The notes under the pieces: model-generated
Seen by the model: the letters and a program-made list of their open reading frames with translations, nothing else
Told to the model about the DNA's origin: nothing
Database searches by the model: none
In this document: positions 33,981-43,268 of the stretch, piece by piece
How the letters are laid out: every line of letters starts with the position of its first letter
Numbering within the stretch: the first letter of the stretch is position 1
Assembly (NCBI GenBank): GCA_041658245.1
Contig: JBBAAM010000014.1
Location: forward strand, 5,803 to 69,802
Source: Fen-1258 sp041658245
GTDB taxonomy: Bacteria > Bacteroidota > Ignavibacteria > Ignavibacteriales > Melioribacteraceae
DNA length: 64,000 bases
Direction: 5' to 3'
Program-made: the position numbers and the translations under genes

Positions 33981-35111
33981 CTATAATTTTTTCTGAGATT
34001 TGATCGAGTTATAGGCTGAGATAAAAATTTCAGTTTGAGGAGAATTAGTTTTAAATGAATGAATAAGAATCGGACGCTCCATTTTCATGATTTTCTCAAC
34101 TTCACGATTTAATTCTTTTTTGTTGATGTTATTTGGGCGTATTGGATAGTTTCCAAACGGTATCTTAAATGTTTCAAAAAAATTCTTTTCTTTTGCGATC
34201 AGTTTTAGATCTTCGGCGTTTTTGGGATCTAGTAATGAAATTACATTTTTAAAAGAACCATTCAGAATATAACCCATGAATTCATCATCCGTGGGAAATG
34301 GAGTAAGGTAAACATCTTTTTCCAATTTTATTATTGCCCCCCGTTCAAACTTTTCAAGATCTTCAATTGATCTTGTTTTAAGTTCAGAACTAATAGCGAC
34401 CTTTTGGTTTGTTGTTTCAATAACTCTTTTAGCAATATTTACCCGGTCTTTTCCTAAATAACAATGAACATAATATTTACCGGGTTTGTTAAGCGTTAAA
34501 TCTTTTAGTCGTTTTAACGCTTCTTCGTTCTCGCTTATCCAGGGCAGCATAGGAATGTTTATAAGTTCCATTCCAACTTTTTTACATGATTCTTTTTCCT
34601 CTTCTAATAGCTTCGATTCGAACGGAACAACAGCTTCGTGCATTAAACTTATGATTGCTGTAAAGTTCTTTTCTTTTAATAATCTAATTTTTGCCTCTTC
34701 TGGAAACGAGCCAAACACAAATTCAGAACCGTTTCTCGCAATTGTTTCGCTAATATTATTGTCTTTTTGCATTAAGCTTGGATTCATCCACAACCAAACT
34801 GCTCCTGCTGAAATAATTAAAGGGAATAAGAAAAGGACTATTCTTTTAAGTATGCTGTCCGATCTTAAAAACGATCGTGTCATAAACAATGAAATAATAA
34901 AAGATAGAATTACAAGAAATACCATTACAATCTTTACAATAATATCTTCTGTAAATTGAGATCCGTTTTGCGTTCTTGAAAAATCGACAACCCATCGGAC
35001 CGGATCTATTAATAAACCCGTTCCCAGGGCATAACCGTTCATAAGCCAAAAAAGCAAAAACACTGAAATGTTTTTGATGCTAAGAGAAAAATATTTTTTT
35101 CCAAAAATCAT
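33981..35111 (-). CDS. Membrane protein with tandem phosphatase-like domains
   Basis: The first 120 residues contain about three membrane helices. Two tyrosine-phosphatase-like domains follow. The first keeps the P-loop HCYLGKDR (C-x5-R) near 226, after LMHEAVV and MLPWIS. The second, near 290-370, starts GYILNGSFKNVISLLD but has HSFKTNSP where C and R are needed, so it looks degenerate. A dual-specificity or lipid phosphatase role in the neighbouring exopolysaccharide locus is inferred. Convergent with rlmD. Confidence 0.7.
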   Translation of the reverse strand: MIFGKKYFSLSIKNISVFLLFWLMNGYALGTGLLIDPVRWVVDFSRTQNGSQFTEDIIVKIVMVFLVILSFIISLFMTRSFLRSDSILKRIVLFLFPLIISAGAVWLWMNPSLMQKDNNISETIARNGSEFVFGSFPEEAKIRLLKEKNFTAIISLMHEAVVPFESKLLEEEKESCKKVGMELINIPMLPWISENEEALKRLKDLTLNKPGKYYVHCYLGKDRVNIAKRVIETTNQKVAISSELKTRSIEDLEKFERGAIIKLEKDVYLTPFPTDDEFMGYILNGSFKNVISLLDPKNAEDLKLIAKEKNFFETFKIPFGNYPIRPNNINKKELNREVEKIMKMERPILIHSFKTNSPQTEIFISAYNSIKSQKKL

Positions 35112-35262
35112 TTCTTTCCCTTTCGTATTATTAACTGATCATTATTGCAATGGTAATGTAATTAATATAACTTAGAAATATTATTATGCTTATTTAAGCA
35201 GTAAATATTTTTTCAACCTTTTTTAAAAAGTTCTATTTGAAAGAATAAATAAAATATTTATT

Positions 35263-36525
35263 ATGAATATTATAAACTCTTGTTGCAAATTAAACGTGGA
35301 GAAGTGGGTGCGGCGAATTTTGACGTCTCTTGTTCTTCTGGTGAATATAAGTTTATTGGCACAAACTCAGCTTACTTCAGATGAACTTTTTGTTAAAGCT
35401 AAAGACGCCGCTTTTAATCAGAAAAACAGAAAACTCGCCAGACAATTTTGCAAACAAGCATTAGCAAAAAGCCCGGATTATTCTGACATCTCAATTTTTC
35501 TCGGTAGATTATATACGTGGGATGGGATTTACGATTCCGCCAGAGTAATAGTTAAAAAAGTTATACGTAAAGATCCTACCAACAGCGATGCTATCAGCGC
35601 TGCGATTGATCTTGAGTATTGGTCGGGGAACTCAAACGTTGCGCTTATATTTTGTAATTACGGTTTATCTAAATTTCCTTCCTCCACAGAATATTTATTG
35701 AAGAAGGCAAGGGTGCTTGATGATCTTCAAAGATATGATGAAGCATTTGTCTCTCTTGAAAAAATATTTCGTTTAGATAATTCGAACTCGGATGCGATTT
35801 CTTTTGCGGAAAGACTTAAAGATAAAGTCAGAAAAAATGCTATCGGATTAACATATCAGTATGAGCGTTTCGATAAAACATTTGATCCGTGGCAGCTTGG
35901 ATCATTCAGTTATTCTAGAAGACTTTTCTTCGGTACAACTATCTTAAGAGTAAATTTTGCGCAGCGGTTTGCTAGTAGCGGTGTTCAATACGAAATTGAC
36001 ATGTATCCGAGTTTTGCGACAGGTGTTTATTCTTATCTTAATTTTGGTTACTCAAAAGATGGAATATTTCCGAAACAGCGTTACGGTGCATCTTTATATC
36101 TAAGTTTGCCTCTAAGTTTTGAAATTGATGGTGGATTCCGTTTGCTAAAATACTCGAGCGATACTTGGATCTATACATTTGCGCTTGGAAAATATTGGGG
36201 GAGTTTCTGGTTCTCCTTAAGAACATTTATTACTCCACAGGTTGAAAAAGCTTCTCATTCATATTCACTAATTATCAGATATTATTTATCGGGTGCTGAT
36301 AATTATTTGGCTTTATCAGCGGGCACGGGAATTTCTCCGGACGCAAATTCGGTTGACCTTTTGGGGAATTGGCTTAAGTCCGATAAGCTCGGAATGGAGT
36401 ATCAAGTAAAGGTTAGTAGTAAATTTATTTTAAATATATCCGGCGATTATAGCCGCGAAGAATATCTCTCAAACGAATTTCGTACAAAAATTTCCGCCGG
36501 TCTTGGCTTAAAATTTTTATTTTAA
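35263..36525 (+). CDS. YaiO-like TPR/outer-membrane beta-barrel protein
   Basis: A signal peptide (to about residue 35, SLLAQ) precedes tetratricopeptide repeats (ARQFCKQALAKSPDYSDISIFLGRLYTWDG and following) and then, from about 195, a barrel of YaiO type (LTYQYERFDKTFDPWQLGSFSYSRR) ending in KFLF. YaiO/PgaA-like proteins export or anchor secreted polysaccharide. It is divergent from the phosphatase gene and 12 bp before the next gene. Confidence 0.82.
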   Translation: MNIINSCCKLNVEKWVRRILTSLVLLVNISLLAQTQLTSDELFVKAKDAAFNQKNRKLARQFCKQALAKSPDYSDISIFLGRLYTWDGIYDSARVIVKKVIRKDPTNSDAISAAIDLEYWSGNSNVALIFCNYGLSKFPSSTEYLLKKARVLDDLQRYDEAFVSLEKIFRLDNSNSDAISFAERLKDKVRKNAIGLTYQYERFDKTFDPWQLGSFSYSRRLFFGTTILRVNFAQRFASSGVQYEIDMYPSFATGVYSYLNFGYSKDGIFPKQRYGASLYLSLPLSFEIDGGFRLLKYSSDTWIYTFALGKYWGSFWFSLRTFITPQVEKASHSYSLIIRYYLSGADNYLALSAGTGISPDANSVDLLGNWLKSDKLGMEYQVKVSSKFILNISGDYSREEYLSNEFRTKISAGLGLKFLF

Positions 36526-36537
36526 TTCCGCCAGAAA

Positions 36538-37707
36538 ATGAAAAAAAGAAATCTCATCCTTACATTTCTTCTGATAATAATAATTTCCTTGCTGCCTGTA
36601 ATAATGTTTGTATCGTGGCAGCTCAAACCAAAAAAGGAATTAAAAATTGCTATAATAGATAAAACCGCTCTTACAAAAGACGGCGACGAGCACAGATCTT
36701 TTAACTGGATTCTTAACAACAATAAATATTGCAAACCGAACAGAGATTTATTTTCTGTTTCAGAAGATTATTACGGTTTCTTTCCTAAAGAAAACAAGAA
36801 ATATTTAATAAAAGATTTAGAAAACTTTGATGAGGTTCAACTAAAGAATCTGGCAGATAAAATTGATATGATCTATATGACAGATCTTTACGGGATTTAC
36901 AGTAAGGATTGGTATAGTGATAATTATCGCGGCGAGCGTTCGCAATTAATTTATGGCGGTATGTCTCGCAAAGAATTATCGCTATTAAATTTGATGAAGT
37001 CTCAGAAAAAATTAATTCTTACTGAGTTTAATACGATTGCACCGCCTACATCTAGTAGTGTTAGAACCCAATTTGAAGAAATGTTCGGATTAAAATGGAG
37101 CGGTTGGACAGGAAGGTTTTTTGAAAATCTTGATACTGCAATTAATAAAGAAATACCTATCTGGGTAATTCAAGATTATAAAGCGCAGCATCAAAATAGT
37201 TGGCCGTTTTCAAGATCCGGAATTGTTTTAGTTAACAATGATGGTAGATTAGAAATATTAGATTATAAAACTGACCTTAAAGAAGAAGTGCCGTATATTA
37301 TTTCCGCTGAAATAAATCAAAAACGGTTTGGGATTCCCAAAAAGTTAAAATATTCTTATTGGTTTGATGTTATGTTAACCAAAAGATCGAACAATGTTGT
37401 TTCCGTTTATCAAATTTTCAGCAATGCGAGAGGCGATTCTATTTTGCAATCGCTAAATATTCCAAACCCTTTCCCCGCGGTAATTGAACATTATGAAAAT
37501 GATTATAAGTTTTATTATTTCAGTGGTGATTTTTGCGATAATCCGGTTAAAATAATTCTCTCCAGATTTTCAGGTATTACAAAATTTAGATGGATGATGT
37601 ATCCCTCTAACGATTTGGCTGAAAGAGAAAGTTTCTTCTGGTTGTATTATCAACCGCTTGTTAGTACAATTTTGAAAAATTATTACGATTCATTGCAGAA
37701 GAAATAA
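36538..37707 (+). CDS. Membrane-anchored protein of unknown function in the exopolysaccharide locus
   Basis: One N-terminal membrane helix (LILTFLLIIIISLLPVIMFV) anchors a soluble part of about 360 residues outside the cytoplasm. LKIAIIDKTAL and KLILTEFNTIAPPTSSSVR suggest a Rossmann-like, possibly amidotransferase-fold domain without the catalytic cysteine, but I do not recognise the family. It is co-directional with the YaiO-like gene and probably shares its function. Confidence 0.6.
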   Translation: MKKRNLILTFLLIIIISLLPVIMFVSWQLKPKKELKIAIIDKTALTKDGDEHRSFNWILNNNKYCKPNRDLFSVSEDYYGFFPKENKKYLIKDLENFDEVQLKNLADKIDMIYMTDLYGIYSKDWYSDNYRGERSQLIYGGMSRKELSLLNLMKSQKKLILTEFNTIAPPTSSSVRTQFEEMFGLKWSGWTGRFFENLDTAINKEIPIWVIQDYKAQHQNSWPFSRSGIVLVNNDGRLEILDYKTDLKEEVPYIISAEINQKRFGIPKKLKYSYWFDVMLTKRSNNVVSVYQIFSNARGDSILQSLNIPNPFPAVIEHYENDYKFYYFSGDFCDNPVKIILSRFSGITKFRWMMYPSNDLAERESFFWLYYQPLVSTILKNYYDSLQKK

Positions 37708-37723
37708 ACTGGTTGGTTTAATT

Positions 37724-39706
37724 TCATTTAAGGAGCGAATCTGGAATTAATTTTTTTGTTTGCAGCATGTAATTATTGCGCCTTCTATAATCTGCAAATT
37801 CATTTTCTATCTTGTTTTCCATTGTTTTATTATCTAAAGCAACAATACCTAAATCCTTCAATACTTTATAAAGCGTTTTATCAGAATAAAAATATTCTCC
37901 GTATAGATAATCAATAAGTTCATTTTTGTTTCTCATCAATGGGTATCTGTGAATATTTCTAAATTGTTTTGCCGTATCAAGACCTGATCCAATAAATGTT
38001 GAAAGAGAAATTTTTTCCATTTTGTATTGATCCGCTAAAAATGCTAAAAGCGTTGGGGTTATATCAAAATGTGAAGACACTGAAGAAAATTTTGCTGTGC
38101 GTTTTAGCATAGGAGAGTAAATTATTAACGGAACATGAAATCTGTCAACTTGGGTAGTGATCGGAATCTCGGGCATTCTATGATCACCGGTAATAATAAA
38201 AATTGTATTCTTAAAATCTTCTCTCTTTTTAAATTCATTAAAAAAATATCTGAATGCATCATCTGTATATAGAACCGTTGATAATATGTCTTTATAACTT
38301 TTTATGCTTTTCATAACATCCGGGTCTAAGTTAAGGTCGGAATAGATTTCATCAAATTGTTTCCGGTAGCGATCTTGATTATCAACTATAAATGGTGAGT
38401 GCATAGAAAGAGTTAGAAAAATGTTAAGCTGGTTCTCCTGTTTTCCTGAATTAATTACTTTAAAACTTCGCTCTAATAAGTCTCTATCTCCATAGCCCCA
38501 GGAAAATCCACTTCCGGAGGATGGCATTCTTTTATAACCGGTACCAAAATTATTTTGATCAATTATTAAATCGGTATTTTGTTTTCGAAGGAACCGATCC
38601 ATGTCATCAAAACGTGCGTCTCCACCGTAATAAAAATTTGCTTTATAACCGGATTTTCTCAAATACTTTATTAAAGAAAAATGTGCAGGTTGGTTTTCGT
38701 TCAATTCTAAAAAACCTCTTTTGCCAAACGGAAGAGAGCCAAAGATAGACGGAAGGGCAGCAAAAGTTCTGCCTCCGGTACTCAAACAATTTTCCCAATA
38801 GAGACTTTGTTTTGCAAGTGAATCTAAAAACGGAGTAAAGCTGCCCATATAAGCATTCTCGCCGGAATATCCTCTGCCTAAACTTTCGGTTATAATAAAA
38901 ACTAAATTTGGTCTCTTCTCGCCACTGTTAAAAAAATTAGCTAATACATTTTTTGTGTTTTCTTCGTGAAGAAACGGGTAATTGCTATCTGTGTACTTAA
39001 AGAAAACTTCTTCTCCTTCGCCTGAATCAATATAATAATTGGAAACCGGCAGCTCGAGCTCTTTTTCAAAAAAATATGTATACGTTTTAGTAGTAAAAAA
39101 ATCCAGCTTGTTTATTGCTAAATAATATTCTGATGTGTTTGAATAATTTTGCGGTTGGGGAGTAAGTTCGGTTCCAAAAATCAACGAGAAGGCAATTAGA
39201 GTGCAATAAAATTTTATTACGGTTAAATTAAATCGAATCTTTTGAAACAAAAATATTACTCCCGAAACAATACCAATAAACAAAACCAACAAAACAAAGT
39301 AGATGGGGTTTAATCCTCCCGCGGAAGTTACGGTTTGATTTATTTCGAACATTGAATAACCGAATAGATCAGAGCCGAGTGGGATCGAAGTCTTTGTAAA
39401 ATATAAATCAAGCAAAAGATAAATAACTGTTGTTAATGTGAGTGAAGTATTCAGAACTATTTTTGATGTCTTCCGATGAATTAAATATAGAATTATAAAT
39501 ACGATCCCGAGTAGAGCAGCAATTTCAAAAAAGATAGTTGTTTCAGAAAGGAACGATACAAACAAAAGATTTTTTTGGATGCCGCGCTTAATTATATTAT
39601 TCCAGACAAATAGAATTTCATAACCTCTGATCAGAAAAAAAACAAGCAGAACAGCAAGCGATGAAGAAGCAAAATATTTGAGCGCGTCTATCAATTTGTT
39701 TTTCAT
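37724..39706 (-). CDS. LTA synthase-like membrane sulfatase/phosphoglycerol transferase
   Basis: Five or so N-terminal helices precede an alkaline-phosphatase-fold domain of the LTA synthase type: NLVFIITESLGRGYSGEN (metal site; the Thr in TESL is the likely nucleophile), SCLSTGGRTFAALPSIFGSLPFG-type segment, WGYGDRDLLERSF, and IFIITGDHRMPE with FHVPLIIYSP. Such enzymes transfer phosphoglycerol or phosphoethanolamine to a polysaccharide or lipid. It could decorate the polymer made by the adjacent GT2. Confidence 0.85.
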   Translation of the reverse strand: MKNKLIDALKYFASSSLAVLLVFFLIRGYEILFVWNNIIKRGIQKNLLFVSFLSETTIFFEIAALLGIVFIILYLIHRKTSKIVLNTSLTLTTVIYLLLDLYFTKTSIPLGSDLFGYSMFEINQTVTSAGGLNPIYFVLLVLFIGIVSGVIFLFQKIRFNLTVIKFYCTLIAFSLIFGTELTPQPQNYSNTSEYYLAINKLDFFTTKTYTYFFEKELELPVSNYYIDSGEGEEVFFKYTDSNYPFLHEENTKNVLANFFNSGEKRPNLVFIITESLGRGYSGENAYMGSFTPFLDSLAKQSLYWENCLSTGGRTFAALPSIFGSLPFGKRGFLELNENQPAHFSLIKYLRKSGYKANFYYGGDARFDDMDRFLRKQNTDLIIDQNNFGTGYKRMPSSGSGFSWGYGDRDLLERSFKVINSGKQENQLNIFLTLSMHSPFIVDNQDRYRKQFDEIYSDLNLDPDVMKSIKSYKDILSTVLYTDDAFRYFFNEFKKREDFKNTIFIITGDHRMPEIPITTQVDRFHVPLIIYSPMLKRTAKFSSVSSHFDITPTLLAFLADQYKMEKISLSTFIGSGLDTAKQFRNIHRYPLMRNKNELIDYLYGEYFYSDKTLYKVLKDLGIVALDNKTMENKIENEFADYRRRNNYMLQTKKLIPDSLLK

Positions 39707-39738
39707 TACTTACAATCTTCCTTCGCTGAGTTTAACAT

Positions 39739-41145
39739 TTAAGAAGAAAAACCTTTCTTCTCCATGTGTCCCCATTTCCTGTCGCCAAAAAAATATTCTA
39801 CAGAACCAACAAAACGATACCATAGTGTGAGCTGTCTATATCCAAAATTTTCTAGAACAGCAATTACAAACAATTCGATCAAGTACAGAGTGCTCGGATA
39901 TTTTCTAAATGTCAATTCTTCTAATATTACGGAGAGGAGAGACAACACAACCCCGTAAAGAATTGCTGCCGAAAACAATACAAGAGCAAAATTCAATGAT
40001 ACCATTCCGAAGATCAATGAAATAAAAAAAATAATATAACCAATAGCTTCAATGATGGGTCCGAACATTTCAAAAAACACAAAATATGGAAACACTATCA
40101 TTCCTAATAATCTGTAACGAGGATTAAATAACAATTGTTTATGAAGCATAAGACTTACAATAGTACCTTTCTGCCAGCGTTTTCTTTGTCGTCCTAAAAT
40201 TTTTGTGCTTTCCGGTGCTTCAGTCCAGCAAACAGGATCCGGAATAAAAGAGATCAACGCTTTCGGATTTTCTTTTCGTAATAAGCGATGCATTCTTACT
40301 ATTATTTCCATATCCTCGCCAATACAATCTTTAAGAAATCCGTTCACTTTTATCAATTCACTTCTCTTAAAACAACTAAATGCGCCTGAGATAATTAAGA
40401 TGCCGTCCATTATTTGAAATCCATTCCGACCAAACATAAACGCACGTATATATTCAACCACTTGAAATTTAGCAAGCCATGATTTTGGTAAATCTACACT
40501 GGTTACATATCCTTTATTAATCTGACAACCATTTGCTATCCGAACAGTTCCGCCGACAGCAATTACGTTTTCGTTTTCAACGAAAGGATAGCTCATTTTC
40601 AGCAAGCTGTCTCTTTCAATGATTGAATCTGCATCGACTACTATTATTAGATCACTGTCGGAAATGTTTATGCCAACATTTATAGCATCGGCTTTGCCCC
40701 CGTTTTGTTTGTCAACAATCACCAAATTTTTGTGATTCTTGCAAATATAAACCGCATTAACCTTTTCGGTTGGAATATGATCGAACGGAAGATATGGTAC
40801 TGTAACTGCATCAAATTTTTCTTTTAGAATATTTAGTGTTTGATCTTTAGAGCCGTCGTTCACAACTATAATTTTATATTCTGGATACTCCAACTGCAGC
40901 AAAGCAAGGGTTGATGTGTATATTCCAGATTCTTCGTTATAGGCGGGAATAATCAGCGAAATTGATTTATATTTTTTTAATCTGAAAACATCTTTTAAAT
41001 CTTTGAACGCTTGATTGTTCAAATATCTTTTCAAATTAAAAAAAGATAGAAAGCTTAATAAAATATATATGCTTCCTATAGCAAGAAAATAAAGTAAAAT
41101 AAAATAATTAAAATATTGTATGATGCTTCTTATTATATCAATCAT
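39739..41145 (-). CDS. Processive family 2 glycosyltransferase, polysaccharide synthase-like
   Basis: An N-terminal helix is followed by a GT2 domain (SLIIPAYNEESGIY, IVVNDGSKDQT, VVDADSII, CIGEDMEIIVR and the processivity motif QRKRWQKG) and about three C-terminal helices. This is the PgaC/cellulose-synthase-like layout that polymerises and threads a beta-linked glycan through the membrane. It overlaps the HEAT-repeat gene by 8 bp, so they are co-translated. With the YaiO-like protein it suggests synthase-dependent exopolysaccharide export. Confidence 0.88.
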   Translation of the reverse strand: MIDIIRSIIQYFNYFILLYFLAIGSIYILLSFLSFFNLKRYLNNQAFKDLKDVFRLKKYKSISLIIPAYNEESGIYTSTLALLQLEYPEYKIIVVNDGSKDQTLNILKEKFDAVTVPYLPFDHIPTEKVNAVYICKNHKNLVIVDKQNGGKADAINVGINISDSDLIIVVDADSIIERDSLLKMSYPFVENENVIAVGGTVRIANGCQINKGYVTSVDLPKSWLAKFQVVEYIRAFMFGRNGFQIMDGILIISGAFSCFKRSELIKVNGFLKDCIGEDMEIIVRMHRLLRKENPKALISFIPDPVCWTEAPESTKILGRQRKRWQKGTIVSLMLHKQLLFNPRYRLLGMIVFPYFVFFEMFGPIIEAIGYIIFFISLIFGMVSLNFALVLFSAAILYGVVLSLLSVILEELTFRKYPSTLYLIELFVIAVLENFGYRQLTLWYRFVGSVEYFFGDRKWGHMEKKGFSS

Positions 41146-42205
41146 TTTCTAAAATTCTTTTCTCTATTATAATTCTTTTGGCAATAATTGATTCGATTTG
41201 ACCGGACGGATTATTAGCATATTCCAATAATTTATACTCGCTCTTGTTTGAAAACTTATACATTGCTTTTGCTGCCGCTATTTTTACTTCCAGCTCGGGA
41301 TCTAATATTTTTGTCATAATATTTTCTTCAAGTGAGGTATCGCCAATTTTACTAACTGCCTGAATCGCAGCAACGCGTATCTCCGGTTTAGAGTGTGATA
41401 AGAAAAATCTAAGCGCATTTACAGAATCTAAATTTTCAACTTCACCTAAATATCTTATTGATTCGATGATAAGACCTTTGTCGCCACTGTAAAACAAGAT
41501 GTTTAAAATATTCTTCAGGGCGTTTGCATACTTAAAATGCCATAATAAGGTTATTATAATATAAATAATATCTGTTGATTTTTCCGTTTCTAGCCTTTTC
41601 GTCAATATCGGACATATAGATTGATCGAATTTTATGATCATTGACAAAATGCTTTCTTTCGTTAGATACTTCCTTTTTTTAGAAAGATCTAAAATAAGAT
41701 TGATGTTTTTATATGCGCTAAGATATGCCAGACTTTCAACCGTTGTTCTGAAAATTAACTCGTTAGGTGCCTTTAATGTTCTTACAAGAAGATCAACTAC
41801 TTCTTCTGTATTAATAAATCTTAAAAAGTAAATTGCTTCTACTTGTTTTTTTTTGCTGTGTTTATTCAGTTTGTTAATAAAATATTCGCGAAGACTTGTT
41901 TCTGTAATTAATTGTTTTAAGCGGTTTAAATCATCTCCCTTTAGATTAAACAAAAATGTCCTTAGATAAGAAAACAAATATCTGTATTTGTTTTTTGGTA
42001 TTCGGGATATTAGCTCTTGAGGATTCAAGTTCGAGTAAAGATAGTCAAAGATATGATCTTGCCATTTAGAAATAAATTTTTCCTGCCGTTTATTTCTAAT
42101 ATGATTTATGAGTCTAATGGTTAACACACTCGTCATAAAAAAATAAGCGCAGATCAGAAGTATGAATAGAGCTATCAGAATGTAAAAATTGTAACCGGTG
42201 GCCAA
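41138..42205 (-). CDS. Membrane-anchored HEAT-repeat protein next to the GT2
   Basis: One N-terminal helix (FYILIALFILLICAYFFMTSVL) is followed by HEAT repeats (FRTTVESLAYL, IRVAAIQAVSKIGD, EVKIAAAKAMYKF). The soluble part would face the cytoplasm or periplasm as a protein-binding scaffold, probably of the synthase. Its end overlaps the GT2 start, and a response regulator lies upstream. Confidence 0.82.
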   Translation of the reverse strand: MATGYNFYILIALFILLICAYFFMTSVLTIRLINHIRNKRQEKFISKWQDHIFDYLYSNLNPQELISRIPKNKYRYLFSYLRTFLFNLKGDDLNRLKQLITETSLREYFINKLNKHSKKKQVEAIYFLRFINTEEVVDLLVRTLKAPNELIFRTTVESLAYLSAYKNINLILDLSKKRKYLTKESILSMIIKFDQSICPILTKRLETEKSTDIIYIIITLLWHFKYANALKNILNILFYSGDKGLIIESIRYLGEVENLDSVNALRFFLSHSKPEIRVAAIQAVSKIGDTSLEENIMTKILDPELEVKIAAAKAMYKFSNKSEYKLLEYANNPSGQIESIIAKRIIIEKRILEND

Positions 42206-42279
42206 TAAAACTCCGATCTAATTATTTTGAACAGAGCGACATAAATATATTTAGATAAAATATAATAAAATAGATTGGA

Positions 42280-42657
42280 TTACTTAAGAAGTGTTTTTTG
42301 AATTCTCAATAACAGCTCGGTTGTAGAAAAAGGTTTAGTAATATAATCCGCAGCCCCTGCCCGCAAGCATTCCAATATTGCGCTTTCATGTGAATGTGTG
42401 GATAACATTATTACCGGTATATCAGATATTCTTGAATCTGCTTTGATCTCTTTCAGTAAAGTAAGTCCGTCTATAACCGGCATCATCACATCAGAAATTA
42501 TTAGATCGGGTGTATCTCGAATCAGATACTCAATTACTTTTTCCCCATTAGAAAAACTTTTAACATCATAGCCCTCTTTAACAAGTTTGAATTTGATTAA
42601 CCGAGAAATACCCTCGTCGTCTTCTATGATTACAATATTCTTGTTTTTTCTGGCCAT
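42280..42657 (-). CDS. Stand-alone CheY-like response regulator
   Basis: The 125-residue receiver domain has the acidic pocket EDDEG (near 12-14), the phospho-acceptor Asp in LIISDVMMP (near 56), the Thr/Ser switch in VIMLSTHS and the Lys in YITKPF (near 108). It has no output domain, so it acts by protein contact. It is 74 bp upstream of the HEAT-GT2 pair on the same strand and may control the polymer synthase. Confidence 0.92.
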   Translation of the reverse strand: MARKNKNIVIIEDDEGISRLIKFKLVKEGYDVKSFSNGEKVIEYLIRDTPDLIISDVMMPVIDGLTLLKEIKADSRISDIPVIMLSTHSHESAILECLRAGAADYITKPFSTTELLLRIQKTLLK

Positions 42658-43268
42658 ACCTTATCGGTGGGATAAAATATTTTTAACTTGTGTCCAAAAT
42701 CCTATGAATAATTTACTTAATAAAAACAATTTTCCCAACAATAGTTATAGTCTGCTTGCTCACTAATACTTTTTGAAATAATTCATCTTTTTTTAATTTC
42801 ATTACAGAAAGACAAAAATTAATATAGTTTAGTAATAGAAAGAATTTTTTTTCAAAAACTCTTCTAACATTTTAGAAAAATCATAAAGTTACAACTAGTT
42901 GGTTATAGAGCATTTACAAAAATTTCTGAAATTTAAATGGCAAAAATTATAGTGTTCGATTGTCCATTATGAGAAATAAATGCCTTTTATAAAGCAATTC
43001 GTTAAAAATATTTTTCACCTGTAACCTTATCGTATTTTTTCTTCCAAATTTTGTTGTTCCTGCAATTTACATCTTAGGATTTTTAAGTAGGAAAAGTGGT
43101 CTTTTTCGCAATTTTCCTTTGACTCAATTTCTCCTACCGATATCATTTTGAAACAAATTCCATCCCGTTTAGACATTAAAAAGTTCGATTATGCTCTGAA
43201 AATCAAACTTACCTATGGCATTCGTATTGCCCTTCACTTACCACTTATAAGATCAAATTAGGAGAAAA
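42658..43268. other. 610-bp intergenic region before the giant surface protein
   Basis: This stretch separates the divergent response regulator and giant protein genes. It is AT-rich with no convincing coding region, RNA gene, repeat or DnaA-box cluster. It must hold both promoters. A ribosome site, TTAGGAGA (43258-43265), lies directly before the giant gene. No long hairpin was seen. Confidence 0.5.

Noticed and set aside
42658..43268. Origin or RNA gene in the 610-bp gap
   Set aside because: No DnaA-box cluster, strong hairpin or conserved RNA pattern seen.
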